DNA from: CAYMLL01 sp964390645
GTDB lineage: Bacteria > Planctomycetota > UBA8108
DNA: 64,000 bases
Assembly (NCBI GenBank): GCA_964390645.1
Contig: CAYMLL010000003.1
Location: 1-64,000 of the forward strand
Reading direction: 5' to 3'
In this document: positions 28,374 to 37,723 of the stretch, in pieces
Layout: each line of letters begins with the position of its first letter
How positions within the stretch are numbered: position 1 is the stretch's first letter
The notes under the pieces: model-generated
Database searches by the model: none
What the model was told of the DNA's origin: nothing
The model's input: only the letters and a program-made list of their open reading frames with translations
Program-made: the position numbers and the translations under genes

Positions 28374-28377
<4 letters not shown>
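26926..28377 (-). CDS. DUF1501 secreted protein (sulfatase-like fold, Tat-exported)
   Basis: 483 residues. RRGLLQHTALGFGSLALTSM is a twin-arginine leader. The DUF1501 core shows VIFLFMKGGPSHLDTFDHKP, HGTNPAHGGACLKLHTG, GLQCLMARRFAERGVRFIQV, LEDTLVMWGGEFGRTPTAQG and GRDHNPEGFTMWLAGGGVKG, the latter close to alkaline phosphatase/sulfatase metal sites. Function is unknown; it is nearly always next to a DUF1549/DUF1553 gene in planctomycetes, as here, with a four-base ATGA overlap. Confidence 0.92.
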
Positions 28378-30401
<2,024 letters not shown>

Positions 30402-30408
30402 GATGAGA

Positions 30409-30413
30409 CCTCC
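30409..30413 (-). promoter_or_regulatory. Ribosome binding site deciding a GTG start
   Basis: GGAGG on the minus strand, 7 bases before GTG 30401 of the DUF1549/DUF1553 gene. It is the reason for rejecting the longer frame from 30494. Confidence 0.6.
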
Positions 30414-30677
30414 GAGCCTGCAGTATACCCGCCGCGTTCCTCGGGGTCCCGTATCGGACGCGACGAGGCCGAAGCACACGACGTGGTCCCGCATGCGCAG
30501 GAAGATCTTGCCGCCGCAGACCGCCGGCCGGCGTCCCGGTCCGGCGGACGACGGCCTTCGCCGGTGTCGCGATCACGGCGGCAATGCTGGAGCCGTCGCC
30601 GGTGGTGGATAGGATGAATATGGTGCGCTTGATATGGACCGAGGTCCGGACCGATCCTCAAACCGGGGGGCAGCTTG

Positions 30678-33029
30678 ATGAGACGATTCTCTTTCGCTTC
30701 GGTGGCTCTCGTCGTTTCTTTTCTCGGCACGCCCGTCGTGGGAGCGCAGGATGCCGAGGGCTCACCGGGGACGGTGACCTTCGACCCCCTGAAGCACCTG
30801 CCGCAGGACAGCCTCGTCGTCGTCTCGGTCGACAGGGTCGGGCGGCTGATCGACAGGCTCGGGGGTACGCTGATCGGGCGGATGCTGACACACCCGGGCT
30901 GGCGTGAGGCCTTCGCGTCGCCCCTGAAGCTCCTCGGAGAGCAGGTCGACGGGGCGACCTCGGAGGTGAAGGAGATCACCGGCCACGACCTCGGCGGACT
31001 GGTCGGTCTTCTTCGCGGTCGCGTCGTGCTGTCGCTGCGTGGACTCTCCCAGGCCGGGATGCCCGAGCTCGTGCTCGCGATCGAGCTCGGCGAGAATCGG
31101 GACGGAATCCTCCAGCTCGTCGGCCGCCTCGCAGAGCTCTTCGAGAAGCAGGCGGGCGTCGAGCTCCAGCGGCAGGAGATCGGAGGCGTCGAGGTGACGG
31201 TCTGGCCGACCCCCGTCGGCGCTGCGGTGAGCGCTGTTCTCGGCGGACACCTCCTCGTCACGACGTCGCCGGACCTGATGATGGCGATCGACGCCGCGAT
31301 CTCCGGGGGGGATGCGCAGCCCTTCTCCTCGAGCGTGGTTCATCGCGGGCTGGCGCCGCACCTCGGGGTGCCGGGTCGAGAGGTGCTTGTCGAGATCGAC
31401 CTCGACGGGTTGCGTGAGCTGGCGCTGCGCGTCGGGGGTGTTCGCTCACCGGACGTCGAGCTGTTCCTCGAGGCGTCGGGGCTCGGCCGTACCTCCTCGT
31501 TCGGCTACGCGCTCGGCTTCGACGGGAGCGCCACGCGCGCCGCCCTTCATCTCGGCACGCGAGACGGTTCTGCGGGTGTACTGCGTGTTCTCGCCGACGC
31601 GTTTCCTCCGGTCCGGAGCCTCGCCGGCGTCCTCGAGCGCATGCCGGCGAATGTCGATGACGTCAGCGCGCTGCGGGTGGATCCGGGCAAGCTGCTCCGG
31701 GCGATCGACTCGCTCGTGCGTCAGAGCATGCCGGACGCCGACGAGCACCTCGGCTTCTTCTACGAGCAGCTCGAGGTGGCGTCGGGGCTGTCCGTCAAGG
31801 ACGATCTGATGACGTTGCCGGCGGTCACGCTCCACGGCTTCTCGGTCGAGCCACCTCTCGGCGGTCTCTTCAACGACACGATGGCGCTGGTGAAGACCGA
31901 CGAGCTCACACCTGGCTGGACGCTGCTGGAACGGCTCGCCGCGCGCCAGGGCGCCAGGCCGAAGACGCTGACGGCCGGGGGGCAGACGGTCGAGTACATC
32001 AACCCTGCCGACGGTGCCGTCGAGCGAGGCGGCCTTCTCCCGGCGCTCCTCGAGGCAGGATCTTCAGCGCCACACAGCCCGGCCGCGCTCGCGGGTGACA
32101 TCGAGCAGGCGATGACGGGGCTTCTCTTCGGTGGCTTCACCGTGGCGCGCTTCGAGCGTGATGACGGCTGGACGGTGGTGTCGCCGTCGGCGCAGGCGGT
32201 ACGGCGCTACGTCACCCACTACTCGAAAGCCCCGAGCCTGGCCGCCGACGACCGCCACGGCGCGTTCGCAGACCTGGCGCGCCGCAAGATCGTCGGCTCG
32301 AGCTACTCGACGGTCTTTCACGCGGGGAGGTCCCTGCTCTGGCTCTACAACACCTTCCTGTCGATCGCGACGTCGGTGGGGGTGTACGGCTCGATGGTCG
32401 GCATCGACGTCGCTCGCTTGCCGCCGGCCGAGGAGTTCATCTCGGCGAGCGGGGTCGGCTACGTCCGCTTCGGCACGGGCGCGGAGGGCCTCTGGATCGA
32501 GACCCGTCGTGGCATCGAGTCCTCGGCGCTGATCGCCGTCGTGGCGGGGGCCGCGGTCGGGGCGGGGATACTCCTGCCGGCCCTGTCGAGCAGTCGCGTC
32601 GCGGCGAAGAGGGTGGAGTGCGAGCACAACATGAGACAGCTCTATCTGGCGCTCGCGAGCCACGCTCTCGATGGGGGGGGATTCCTCCACAGCGATGACG
32701 GCTCGCTCGCCGCTCTGAACGCGCTGCTGAGAACGAAGCAAGCTCGCGGTCTGCGTCCCGAGAACTTCCTCTGTCCGCAGGGGCCCGAGCTCGCCGCGGA
32801 GTTCGGTGATGACGGCCGCTTCGAGCTCGATGAAGGCACGTGCAGCTACGAGCTCGTCCCCTGGAAGATCGAAGGGGAGAAGCTGTCGATTCTTCTCTTC
32901 GATCGCCACGAGCACGACTCCGGTGCGCGAACCGTCCTCTTCACCGACGGTCACGTCGAGTCGCTCGACGGCCTCGAGTTCCGGGAGCGCTTCGAGCGGG
33001 AAAGGAGCGCCGCCGGGAAGGGACGTTGA
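30678..33029 (+). CDS. DUF3352-like exported protein with prepilin-like C-terminal domain
   Basis: 783 residues from ATG 30678. A signal peptide (about 1-24, ending VVGAQ) leads into a long region like DUF3352 proteins (LPQDSLVVVSVDRVGRLIDR, then repeated beta/helix units with FEKQAGVELQRQEIGGVEV). Near residue 615-640 a membrane helix and GILLPALSSSRVAAKRVECE match the body of planctomycete prepilin-like (H-X9-DG/DUF1559) proteins, then HNMRQLYLALASHA and VLFTDGHVESL, their usual end. The two halves normally occur in separate proteins. The prepilin part lacks its own N-terminal cleavage site. Function unknown; probably envelope-anchored by the internal helix. Confidence 0.72.
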   Translation: MRRFSFASVALVVSFLGTPVVGAQDAEGSPGTVTFDPLKHLPQDSLVVVSVDRVGRLIDRLGGTLIGRMLTHPGWREAFASPLKLLGEQVDGATSEVKEITGHDLGGLVGLLRGRVVLSLRGLSQAGMPELVLAIELGENRDGILQLVGRLAELFEKQAGVELQRQEIGGVEVTVWPTPVGAAVSAVLGGHLLVTTSPDLMMAIDAAISGGDAQPFSSSVVHRGLAPHLGVPGREVLVEIDLDGLRELALRVGGVRSPDVELFLEASGLGRTSSFGYALGFDGSATRAALHLGTRDGSAGVLRVLADAFPPVRSLAGVLERMPANVDDVSALRVDPGKLLRAIDSLVRQSMPDADEHLGFFYEQLEVASGLSVKDDLMTLPAVTLHGFSVEPPLGGLFNDTMALVKTDELTPGWTLLERLAARQGARPKTLTAGGQTVEYINPADGAVERGGLLPALLEAGSSAPHSPAALAGDIEQAMTGLLFGGFTVARFERDDGWTVVSPSAQAVRRYVTHYSKAPSLAADDRHGAFADLARRKIVGSSYSTVFHAGRSLLWLYNTFLSIATSVGVYGSMVGIDVARLPPAEEFISASGVGYVRFGTGAEGLWIETRRGIESSALIAVVAGAAVGAGILLPALSSSRVAAKRVECEHNMRQLYLALASHALDGGGFLHSDDGSLAALNALLRTKQARGLRPENFLCPQGPELAAEFGDDGRFELDEGTCSYELVPWKIEGEKLSILLFDRHEHDSGARTVLFTDGHVESLDGLEFRERFERERSAAGKGR

Positions 33030-33182
33030 CCTGCCGCGAGGCCGACCTCGGGAATTCCCGACGAGTGGCGGCCTCCGGGGTCTGACGTGGCGCCGTCGAG
33101 CCCGATCCCGCGTGCGTCGACCTGGCGACGTGCTGAGACGAGGGGAAGGAGACCCGGCCCCGTCCCGTGACCCCCGGATTCG

Positions 33183-35078
33183 TCACTCGCCGGGGACGCG
33201 GTGGTAGAACGGGTCCGGCAGAGCGACATGGCGCAGTGGGGTGGCGAGCTCGATCTCGTGCCAGTTGACCTGCATCGACTCGCTGTCCGGATTGAGGCGG
33301 ATGTAGTAGCCACGGATCCGGGCGCGTGTATCGTGCGGCGGCTCGATGGTCGCCCGGTGAACTTCCTCGTCGGAGGTCAGCCTCTCGATGAAGCCCTCGG
33401 CCTCGAGGATGCGCTGGTAGCCCTCGCCGGCGCTGATCTCGTGGAATCGCAGGTCGATCTTGCGCAGCTCGAAGTAGAGCTCGCGGTGGACGCTGAAGTC
33501 CTCCTTGACGACCTCGCCCTCGCGAGCGAGCCTGCGCAGGCGCCGGCGTCGCCACGGTCGCGTTCGAGTCACGAGATCACCGAAGGAGATCGCCTCTGAA
33601 GCCGCGTCGAGCCCGGCGGTGTCGAGCACTCGCCCCCAGGCGAGAAGCGCCTTCCAGTCGGTGTGTCGGCGAACACTCTGATCGAGGATGCTCTTCTTCG
33701 CGAGCCAGTCGAGTCGATGCTGGGCTTGCTGCGGTCGTTCCGCGACGGCGTCGAGCGCCTCTTCCCATAGATCGAGGATCTCACCGGAGCGCAGTCGACC
33801 GTCGGCCCGGCCTTCGAAGTACGTCCGGGCGCGCTTCAGATACTCGCGCTGCAGTTCGACGGCGCTGCGAGTCGTGCCGTCACGGAGGCGGACCTGTTTC
33901 CACGGTCCGCCCTCGGAGACCTCCTGCAAGGCCCTGATGGGGCGTTTGACGAGGAGATCGTCGAAGGACTCGCCATTCTCGATCATCTCGATCAGCAGGG
34001 CGGTCGAGCCGATCTTCAGGAGCATGGGGACATCGGACAGATTCGAGTCGCCGACGGCGATCGTGAGACGCTTCGTGGGACGAAAGAGCGACAGAGGATT
34101 GTAGAGGAAGTGCTTGAGGTCGAAGACCGTCTTGCGCCTGCCGAAGATGACGATCGTCTGGAGCGTCCGCGTCATGGAGGGCCGCTGCGAGATCTCGTAG
34201 ATTCCCTTGGCGAAGTTCAGGTGGCCGGTGCCGATGAGGATCTGCCTGCTGATCAGAAAGGGCGTCAGCTGTGTTGTCAGCGCGCGGCATGCGATGCGAC
34301 TGAGCACGGCGGAGTACACGACGACCGCCGGGACAAGAAGCACGTTCGTCGCCAGGAAGTAGGTCGCTCTGAGGTTCTCGAGGATTCCTCGCTTCTTGAT
34401 CCACTCCAGGATCGACAGCGAGACAGGGCGCAGTGGCGGGACGAGCTTCGCGAGGAGCGCTCCGGCGCAATAGACCGTGAGACTGACGAGAGCGACGAGG
34501 AGCACCGGTGACAGGCAGCAGAGAGCGGGTGGCAGCGACAGCAGGAAGAGGACCTTTTCTCGATGCGTGCAGTCGACGTGCACGAGGTAGTTCTCGTGGC
34601 ATCCGTAGCCGGCCCCGTGACTGTCGAGGTTGTTCTTTCCGAATACGATGCGACCGGCGTAGCCTTGCCGTCCCAGCGCGGCGTGGGAGTTCACGCTGAC
34701 GGTGTCGAGCAGCTGGTCGTAGGCGCGGGAGTAGACGAGGAGGTCCCGGGGGCTGCGGCACTCGGGTGTGGCGACCTCGACGATCGGAGTGTCGTCCTGG
34801 TCACGCAGAAAAACCTCGAGGTGGACGAGCCCACCGTTCTCGAGGAAGTAGCCACCCTTGATGCCGCAGGATCGGGCGGCCTTGCGGTGACGCCGGAGCT
34901 CCTCGAAGAGCACCGCCTCGATGTGACGGAACTTCGGCCGTCGGTCGTCGTCGGGGTCGTCCGGCAGGTAGACGACCACGTACTCCGTCTCAAGACCGAA
35001 GATCGCGGACCGCTCTTCGGTGGGGGTCGCCGAGGTCGTCGAGGTCGTCGAGGAGAGTCTGTCGGGTTCGCGCGGCAA
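33183..35078 (-). CDS. Pup-ligase/deamidase family enzyme (PafA/Dop-like) with transmembrane insertion
   Basis: 631 residues from a TTG at 35078, with GAGGA 7 bases upstream; no in-frame ATG or GTG precedes the family core. GLETEY (28-33), NGGLVHLEV (81-89), IVEVATPEC (99-107), GKNNLDSHGAGYGCHENYLV (147-166), LTPFLISRQILIGTG (271-285), AVGDSNLSD (341-349), LLIEMIENG (361-369) and PPHDTRARIRG (580-590) match PafA and Dop along the length. These enzymes attach Pup to lysines using ATP, or deamidate and remove it. Two things are odd. Residues about 171-270 are extra, with hydrophobic stretches at about 176-213 and 237-262. The position I align with the catalytic Asp of PafA (LYLDV) is Glu88. Ligase versus depupylase cannot be decided. 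The small modifier-like gene lies upstream on the same strand. Confidence 0.87.
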   Translation of the reverse strand: MPREPDRLSSTTSTTSATPTEERSAIFGLETEYVVVYLPDDPDDDRRPKFRHIEAVLFEELRRHRKAARSCGIKGGYFLENGGLVHLEVFLRDQDDTPIVEVATPECRSPRDLLVYSRAYDQLLDTVSVNSHAALGRQGYAGRIVFGKNNLDSHGAGYGCHENYLVHVDCTHREKVLFLLSLPPALCCLSPVLLVALVSLTVYCAGALLAKLVPPLRPVSLSILEWIKKRGILENLRATYFLATNVLLVPAVVVYSAVLSRIACRALTTQLTPFLISRQILIGTGHLNFAKGIYEISQRPSMTRTLQTIVIFGRRKTVFDLKHFLYNPLSLFRPTKRLTIAVGDSNLSDVPMLLKIGSTALLIEMIENGESFDDLLVKRPIRALQEVSEGGPWKQVRLRDGTTRSAVELQREYLKRARTYFEGRADGRLRSGEILDLWEEALDAVAERPQQAQHRLDWLAKKSILDQSVRRHTDWKALLAWGRVLDTAGLDAASEAISFGDLVTRTRPWRRRRLRRLAREGEVVKEDFSVHRELYFELRKIDLRFHEISAGEGYQRILEAEGFIERLTSDEEVHRATIEPPHDTRARIRGYYIRLNPDSESMQVNWHEIELATPLRHVALPDPFYHRVPGE

Positions 35079-35304
35079 CGGGGCATCCTCGCAGGAGGGC
35101 GATGAGTCGGCCGGCGCTGATCCGGGAGACGGCCCGCCGGAAGCCCGGCCAGCGTCGGCGAACGCCGGCCCTTCTCCGGACGATGGCCAGCAACAAACCT
35201 GCCGGTCTGCCCGAGATAGGTCCGGCGAGGCTTGTCGGGAGCGTCGAACCGGCCCGGGGTGTCGGCTCGGTGGCTCCGGAACTCGTTGCTGCTAACGGCG
35301 TTTC

Positions 35305-35496
35305 TTACTCCGCACCCCGTCCGGCGCGGAAGTTGGTCACGTAGCGTCGGGCCGCGCAGGCGGCGTCGCCGACCAGAAGCGCCAGGACGCGGCGCCGCCG
35401 GGATCGCCGACCCGTCTCGGTCTCGGCGCCTGCGGCCTCGCGATCGATTTGACCGGCGGTCTGCGACGTCTGCCGGTTGTCCCGTGTAGAGTTCAT
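35305..35496 (-). CDS. Candidate ubiquitin-like modifier (Pup/UBact-like small protein)
   Basis: 63 residues from ATG 35496, behind a very strong ribosome binding site. The frame is open further upstream, to 35601. The N-terminal half is polar and disordered-looking (MNSTRDNRQTSQTAGQ, then Glu/Thr/Gly-rich), the middle is an Arg cluster, and the C-terminus is AARRYVTNFRAGRGAE. Pup is 60-70 residues, disordered, and ends RAYVQKGGQ or GGE; UBact proteins of Gram-negative phyla are similar in size and end with Glu or Gln. Shared here are size, disorder, an R-R/A-Y(-V) segment near the end and a terminal Glu. Not shared is the Gly-Gly: it is Gly-Ala. There is no lysine. It lies 226 bases upstream of the PafA/Dop-like gene, same strand. 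Similarity is by eye; it could be an unrelated small ORF. Confidence 0.5.
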   Translation of the reverse strand: MNSTRDNRQTSQTAGQIDREAAGAETETGRRSRRRRVLALLVGDAACAARRYVTNFRAGRGAE

Positions 35497-35505
35497 TGCT
35501 GGTTT

Positions 35506-35512
35506 CCTCCCC
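35506..35512 (-). promoter_or_regulatory. Strong ribosome binding site for the modifier-like gene
   Basis: GGGGAGG on the minus strand, inside a longer AAGGGGAGGAAA (35514-35503), 9 bases before ATG 35496. It is among the best Shine-Dalgarno matches in the window and the main evidence that the small gene is real. Confidence 0.65.
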
Positions 35513-35626
35513 TTAGATCCCTTGCGGTCGAGCTTGTACCCCGGCTGGCTGGCGAAGAACATACAGAAAGCGCACGAAGGACGCCAACCGCTCACGTGCA
35601 CGCCAGAGACGCCGCGTGAGGGTCCT

Positions 35627-35656
35627 ATTATCCAGCCTGCTCGCGCCGTGAAGCAA
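35627..35656 (-). promoter_or_regulatory. Predicted promoter upstream of the modifier-like gene
   Basis: On the minus strand TTGCTT (35656-35651) and GATAAT (35632-35627), 18 bases apart, lie about 130 bases before ATG 35496. A long leader would result. Confidence 0.4.
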
Positions 35657-35897
35657 GGCTTTTCTATGCTCGTTCGCCGACACGAACTTACAGCTTCCCT
35701 TTGACTTACGACAACCTTCCGAAGCCGGAACGGGGCTCTGTGGAGTTCTTCGTGGCGCTGTCATGCGGACGCAGGAAAGCTGTTCCGATCCGGTACGTTA
35801 TTCCCGCTATGAAAGCGTCTGCCGTGATCACGGACCGGTAGTATGTCGGCGTCCGGCGCACGGTCCGCGGACGGTCGGAGCGAGTGGAGTTGGCGAG

Positions 35898-37328
35898 ATG
35901 GCAGGTTTACTGTTTTTCATCGTGATCCTCGTCGCGGTGTCGATGATTGTCGCCGCGGTGGTCCGGTCGACCGGCAACACGGCGCGGGCGTGGTCGATCG
36001 CGGCTCGCAATCTCGGACTTTCATACACGCCCGGCGGGCTCTTCGGGTCGCGCAGGATCAAGGGCCGGATCGACGGCTTTCGTGTCGAGGTGGACACGTA
36101 CACTCGCCGGTCAGGCTCGAGGTCGGGGCCGAGCTACACGCGCTTCGTCGTCTTCTATCCACGCTCGCTCGGGCTCGGTCTGCGTCTGACGAAGGAGGGC
36201 TTTGTCGCCGGTGTGACGAGGCTCTTCGGCGCGCAGGATGTCGAGAGCGGCGATCGGAGCTTCGACTCCGAGGTCCTCGTCAAGGGGTCGGACCCGGCAC
36301 GCGTGCGCCAGTTTCTGACGCCGGCTCGACGGGTTCGTGTGCGGCGCTTTCTCCTCGGCCACCCGGGCGCCAGAATCGATGATGCAGGGGTGCGCACGAG
36401 GCTCTCCGGCGTGATCCACAGCAGCCGGCGCCTGGAGTCGATCGTGCGTTCTCTGCTGCGCATCGCCTGGCATCTCACCGGCGATCGCGAGGAGGATCTC
36501 TCCATGGAGGAGGCCTTGCGCGCGCGTGACGAAGGTCGGCCGGACGAGGCCATGCGTGTCCTCGAGAGCCGCAAGCTCGACGCACGCAAGCGGGTCAGAC
36601 GTCGCGTGAGGCCACCCCCGCTCGGGCTGGAGCCGCCTCCGCTTCCCGGCGTCGAGCCGTCCGTCGACACCGAGCCCGAGGTCGTGCCCGTGGCGGACTC
36701 GCTGGAGGACGCGGTCCTGGCGGACGCCGTCGACGAGCGGGTCCTCGAGGGAGAGCTTCTCGCCCTTGCCGGTCGCGACGAGGAGGCGAAGGGGGTCTTC
36801 GAGGAGGCTCTCGACGTGTCGCCGGAGGACCCGGAGATCCTCGGGTGGGTCGCCGAGACCGGCACGCCGTCTGCGGCCGCGACCCCGTCGGCGACCCGGG
36901 AGGGCACCGGGGATGTCGCTGTCGACTCCACCGAGGGGCCGGAGGTGGTTCCGGGCGTCGAAGATGTCTGCGCGCGGCTCTTCGACCTGTCGCGATCGAG
37001 CCTCGATACGGGCCGCATCTTCGAGGAGGAGTACGTCGGCAGGCGTGTCGAGTGGCGCGGCAGGCTCGCGAGCGCCGAGGAGTACCCCTTCGACTTCGTC
37101 TTCGGGAGCGAGCCCGGCGGCAAGGCGATCGTCGAGATCCACGACTACGGCGAGGGCGTCTACGGCGCTGGCAAGGTCTACGCGGTCGTGAAGATCCCCG
37201 CACAGAGCGTCGAGGCGCTGAGGGACGCGGTGGATCGAGATGTCGAGATCCGCGGCGAGCTGCTGAAGGTCGACGCCTTCATGCGCAACCTCTACCTCGG
37301 AGCAGGCAGCGTCGTGGTCGCAGGGTGA
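35898..37328 (+). CDS. Membrane-anchored hypothetical protein with C-terminal OB-fold-like domain
   Basis: 476 residues from ATG 35898. Residues 2-22 (AGLLFFIVILVAVSMIVAAV) are one membrane helix. A conserved-looking domain follows (AWSIAARNLGLSYTPGGLFG, RIKGRIDGFRVEVDTYT, then FVVFYPRSLGLGLRLTKEGF). A TPR-like helical pair (ALRARDEGRPDEAMRVLES), a Pro-rich linker and a second TPR-like pair come next. The last 100 residues (EEYVGRRVEWRGRLASAEEY, AVVKIPAQSVEALRDAVDRD, EIRGELLKV) resemble tRNA_anti-like OB folds. I do not recognise the whole family. It is divergent from the modifier-like gene and could share regulation. Confidence 0.65.
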   Translation: MAGLLFFIVILVAVSMIVAAVVRSTGNTARAWSIAARNLGLSYTPGGLFGSRRIKGRIDGFRVEVDTYTRRSGSRSGPSYTRFVVFYPRSLGLGLRLTKEGFVAGVTRLFGAQDVESGDRSFDSEVLVKGSDPARVRQFLTPARRVRVRRFLLGHPGARIDDAGVRTRLSGVIHSSRRLESIVRSLLRIAWHLTGDREEDLSMEEALRARDEGRPDEAMRVLESRKLDARKRVRRRVRPPPLGLEPPPLPGVEPSVDTEPEVVPVADSLEDAVLADAVDERVLEGELLALAGRDEEAKGVFEEALDVSPEDPEILGWVAETGTPSAAATPSATREGTGDVAVDSTEGPEVVPGVEDVCARLFDLSRSSLDTGRIFEEEYVGRRVEWRGRLASAEEYPFDFVFGSEPGGKAIVEIHDYGEGVYGAGKVYAVVKIPAQSVEALRDAVDRDVEIRGELLKVDAFMRNLYLGAGSVVVAG

Positions 37329-37352
37329 GCCGGGGCCGGACAGCCCGCACCG

Positions 37353-37682
37353 TCATCCGGGAGGTTTCCGGTCGGAGCCGAGCACGTCCTCGACCCAGGC
37401 GCGTGCGCGCATCGTCGATGGAAAGCCCAGCGTCGTGACGCCGAGCAGCACGACGTGACGGATCGCCTCGGGCGAGCAGCCGGTCGCGAGCGCCTTGCGC
37501 ACGCTCGAGTGTGTGGAGCCTTCCATTCCCGCCCCGACGCTGAGCGCTAGCTTCGACAGTGCCGCTGTCTTCGCATCGAGCGGGCCGGCATCTCTGGCGG
37601 CGCGTGACAGGGACTCGTAGGCCTCTATCAGCTCGCCGTGGCGCTCCTTCATCTCGAGGTAGAACTCGGGTGGTCTCGACAT
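37353..37682 (-). CDS. Carboxymuconolactone decarboxylase / AhpD-like protein
   Basis: 109 residues, typical for the family. The core helix pair reads LSKLALSVGAGMEGSTHSSV and ATGCSPEAIRHVVLLGVTT, then GFPSTMRARAWVEDVL. The peroxidatic CxxC pair of AhpD is absent (a single Cys near residue 69), so an alkylhydroperoxidase role is unlikely; members lacking CxxC have mostly unknown functions. It ends just before the convergent OB-fold gene and precedes nothing on its own strand for 24 bases. Confidence 0.82.
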   Translation of the reverse strand: MSRPPEFYLEMKERHGELIEAYESLSRAARDAGPLDAKTAALSKLALSVGAGMEGSTHSSVRKALATGCSPEAIRHVVLLGVTTLGFPSTMRARAWVEDVLGSDRKPPG

Positions 37683-37723
37683 TCGTCCTCTTGTCCTCGC
37701 GCTGGTCTCGGCCCGGCGATCGG

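Larger units (their letters stand above)
35497..35897. other. Divergent intergenic region between modifier-like gene and OB-fold protein gene
   Basis: 401 bases, visibly less GC-rich than the genes around it. It contains the predicted minus-strand promoter and ribosome binding site described separately. No RNA gene or further coding sequence was recognised. The plus-strand promoter of the next gene should lie near 35780-35860, but no clear -35/-10 pair stood out. Confidence 0.5.

Noticed and set aside
34990..35196. A 68-residue minus-strand ORF between the modifier-like gene and the PafA/Dop-like gene
   Set aside because: TTG start without a good ribosome binding site, Arg-rich composition typical of chance frames here, and it overlaps the first 89 bases of the enzyme gene in another frame.
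35305..35496. A frameshift hiding a standard UBact C-terminus in the small ORF
   Set aside because: The other two frames were read through 35305-35496; neither gives a plausible modifier end before a stop, so the Gly-Ala-Glu end is taken as real.
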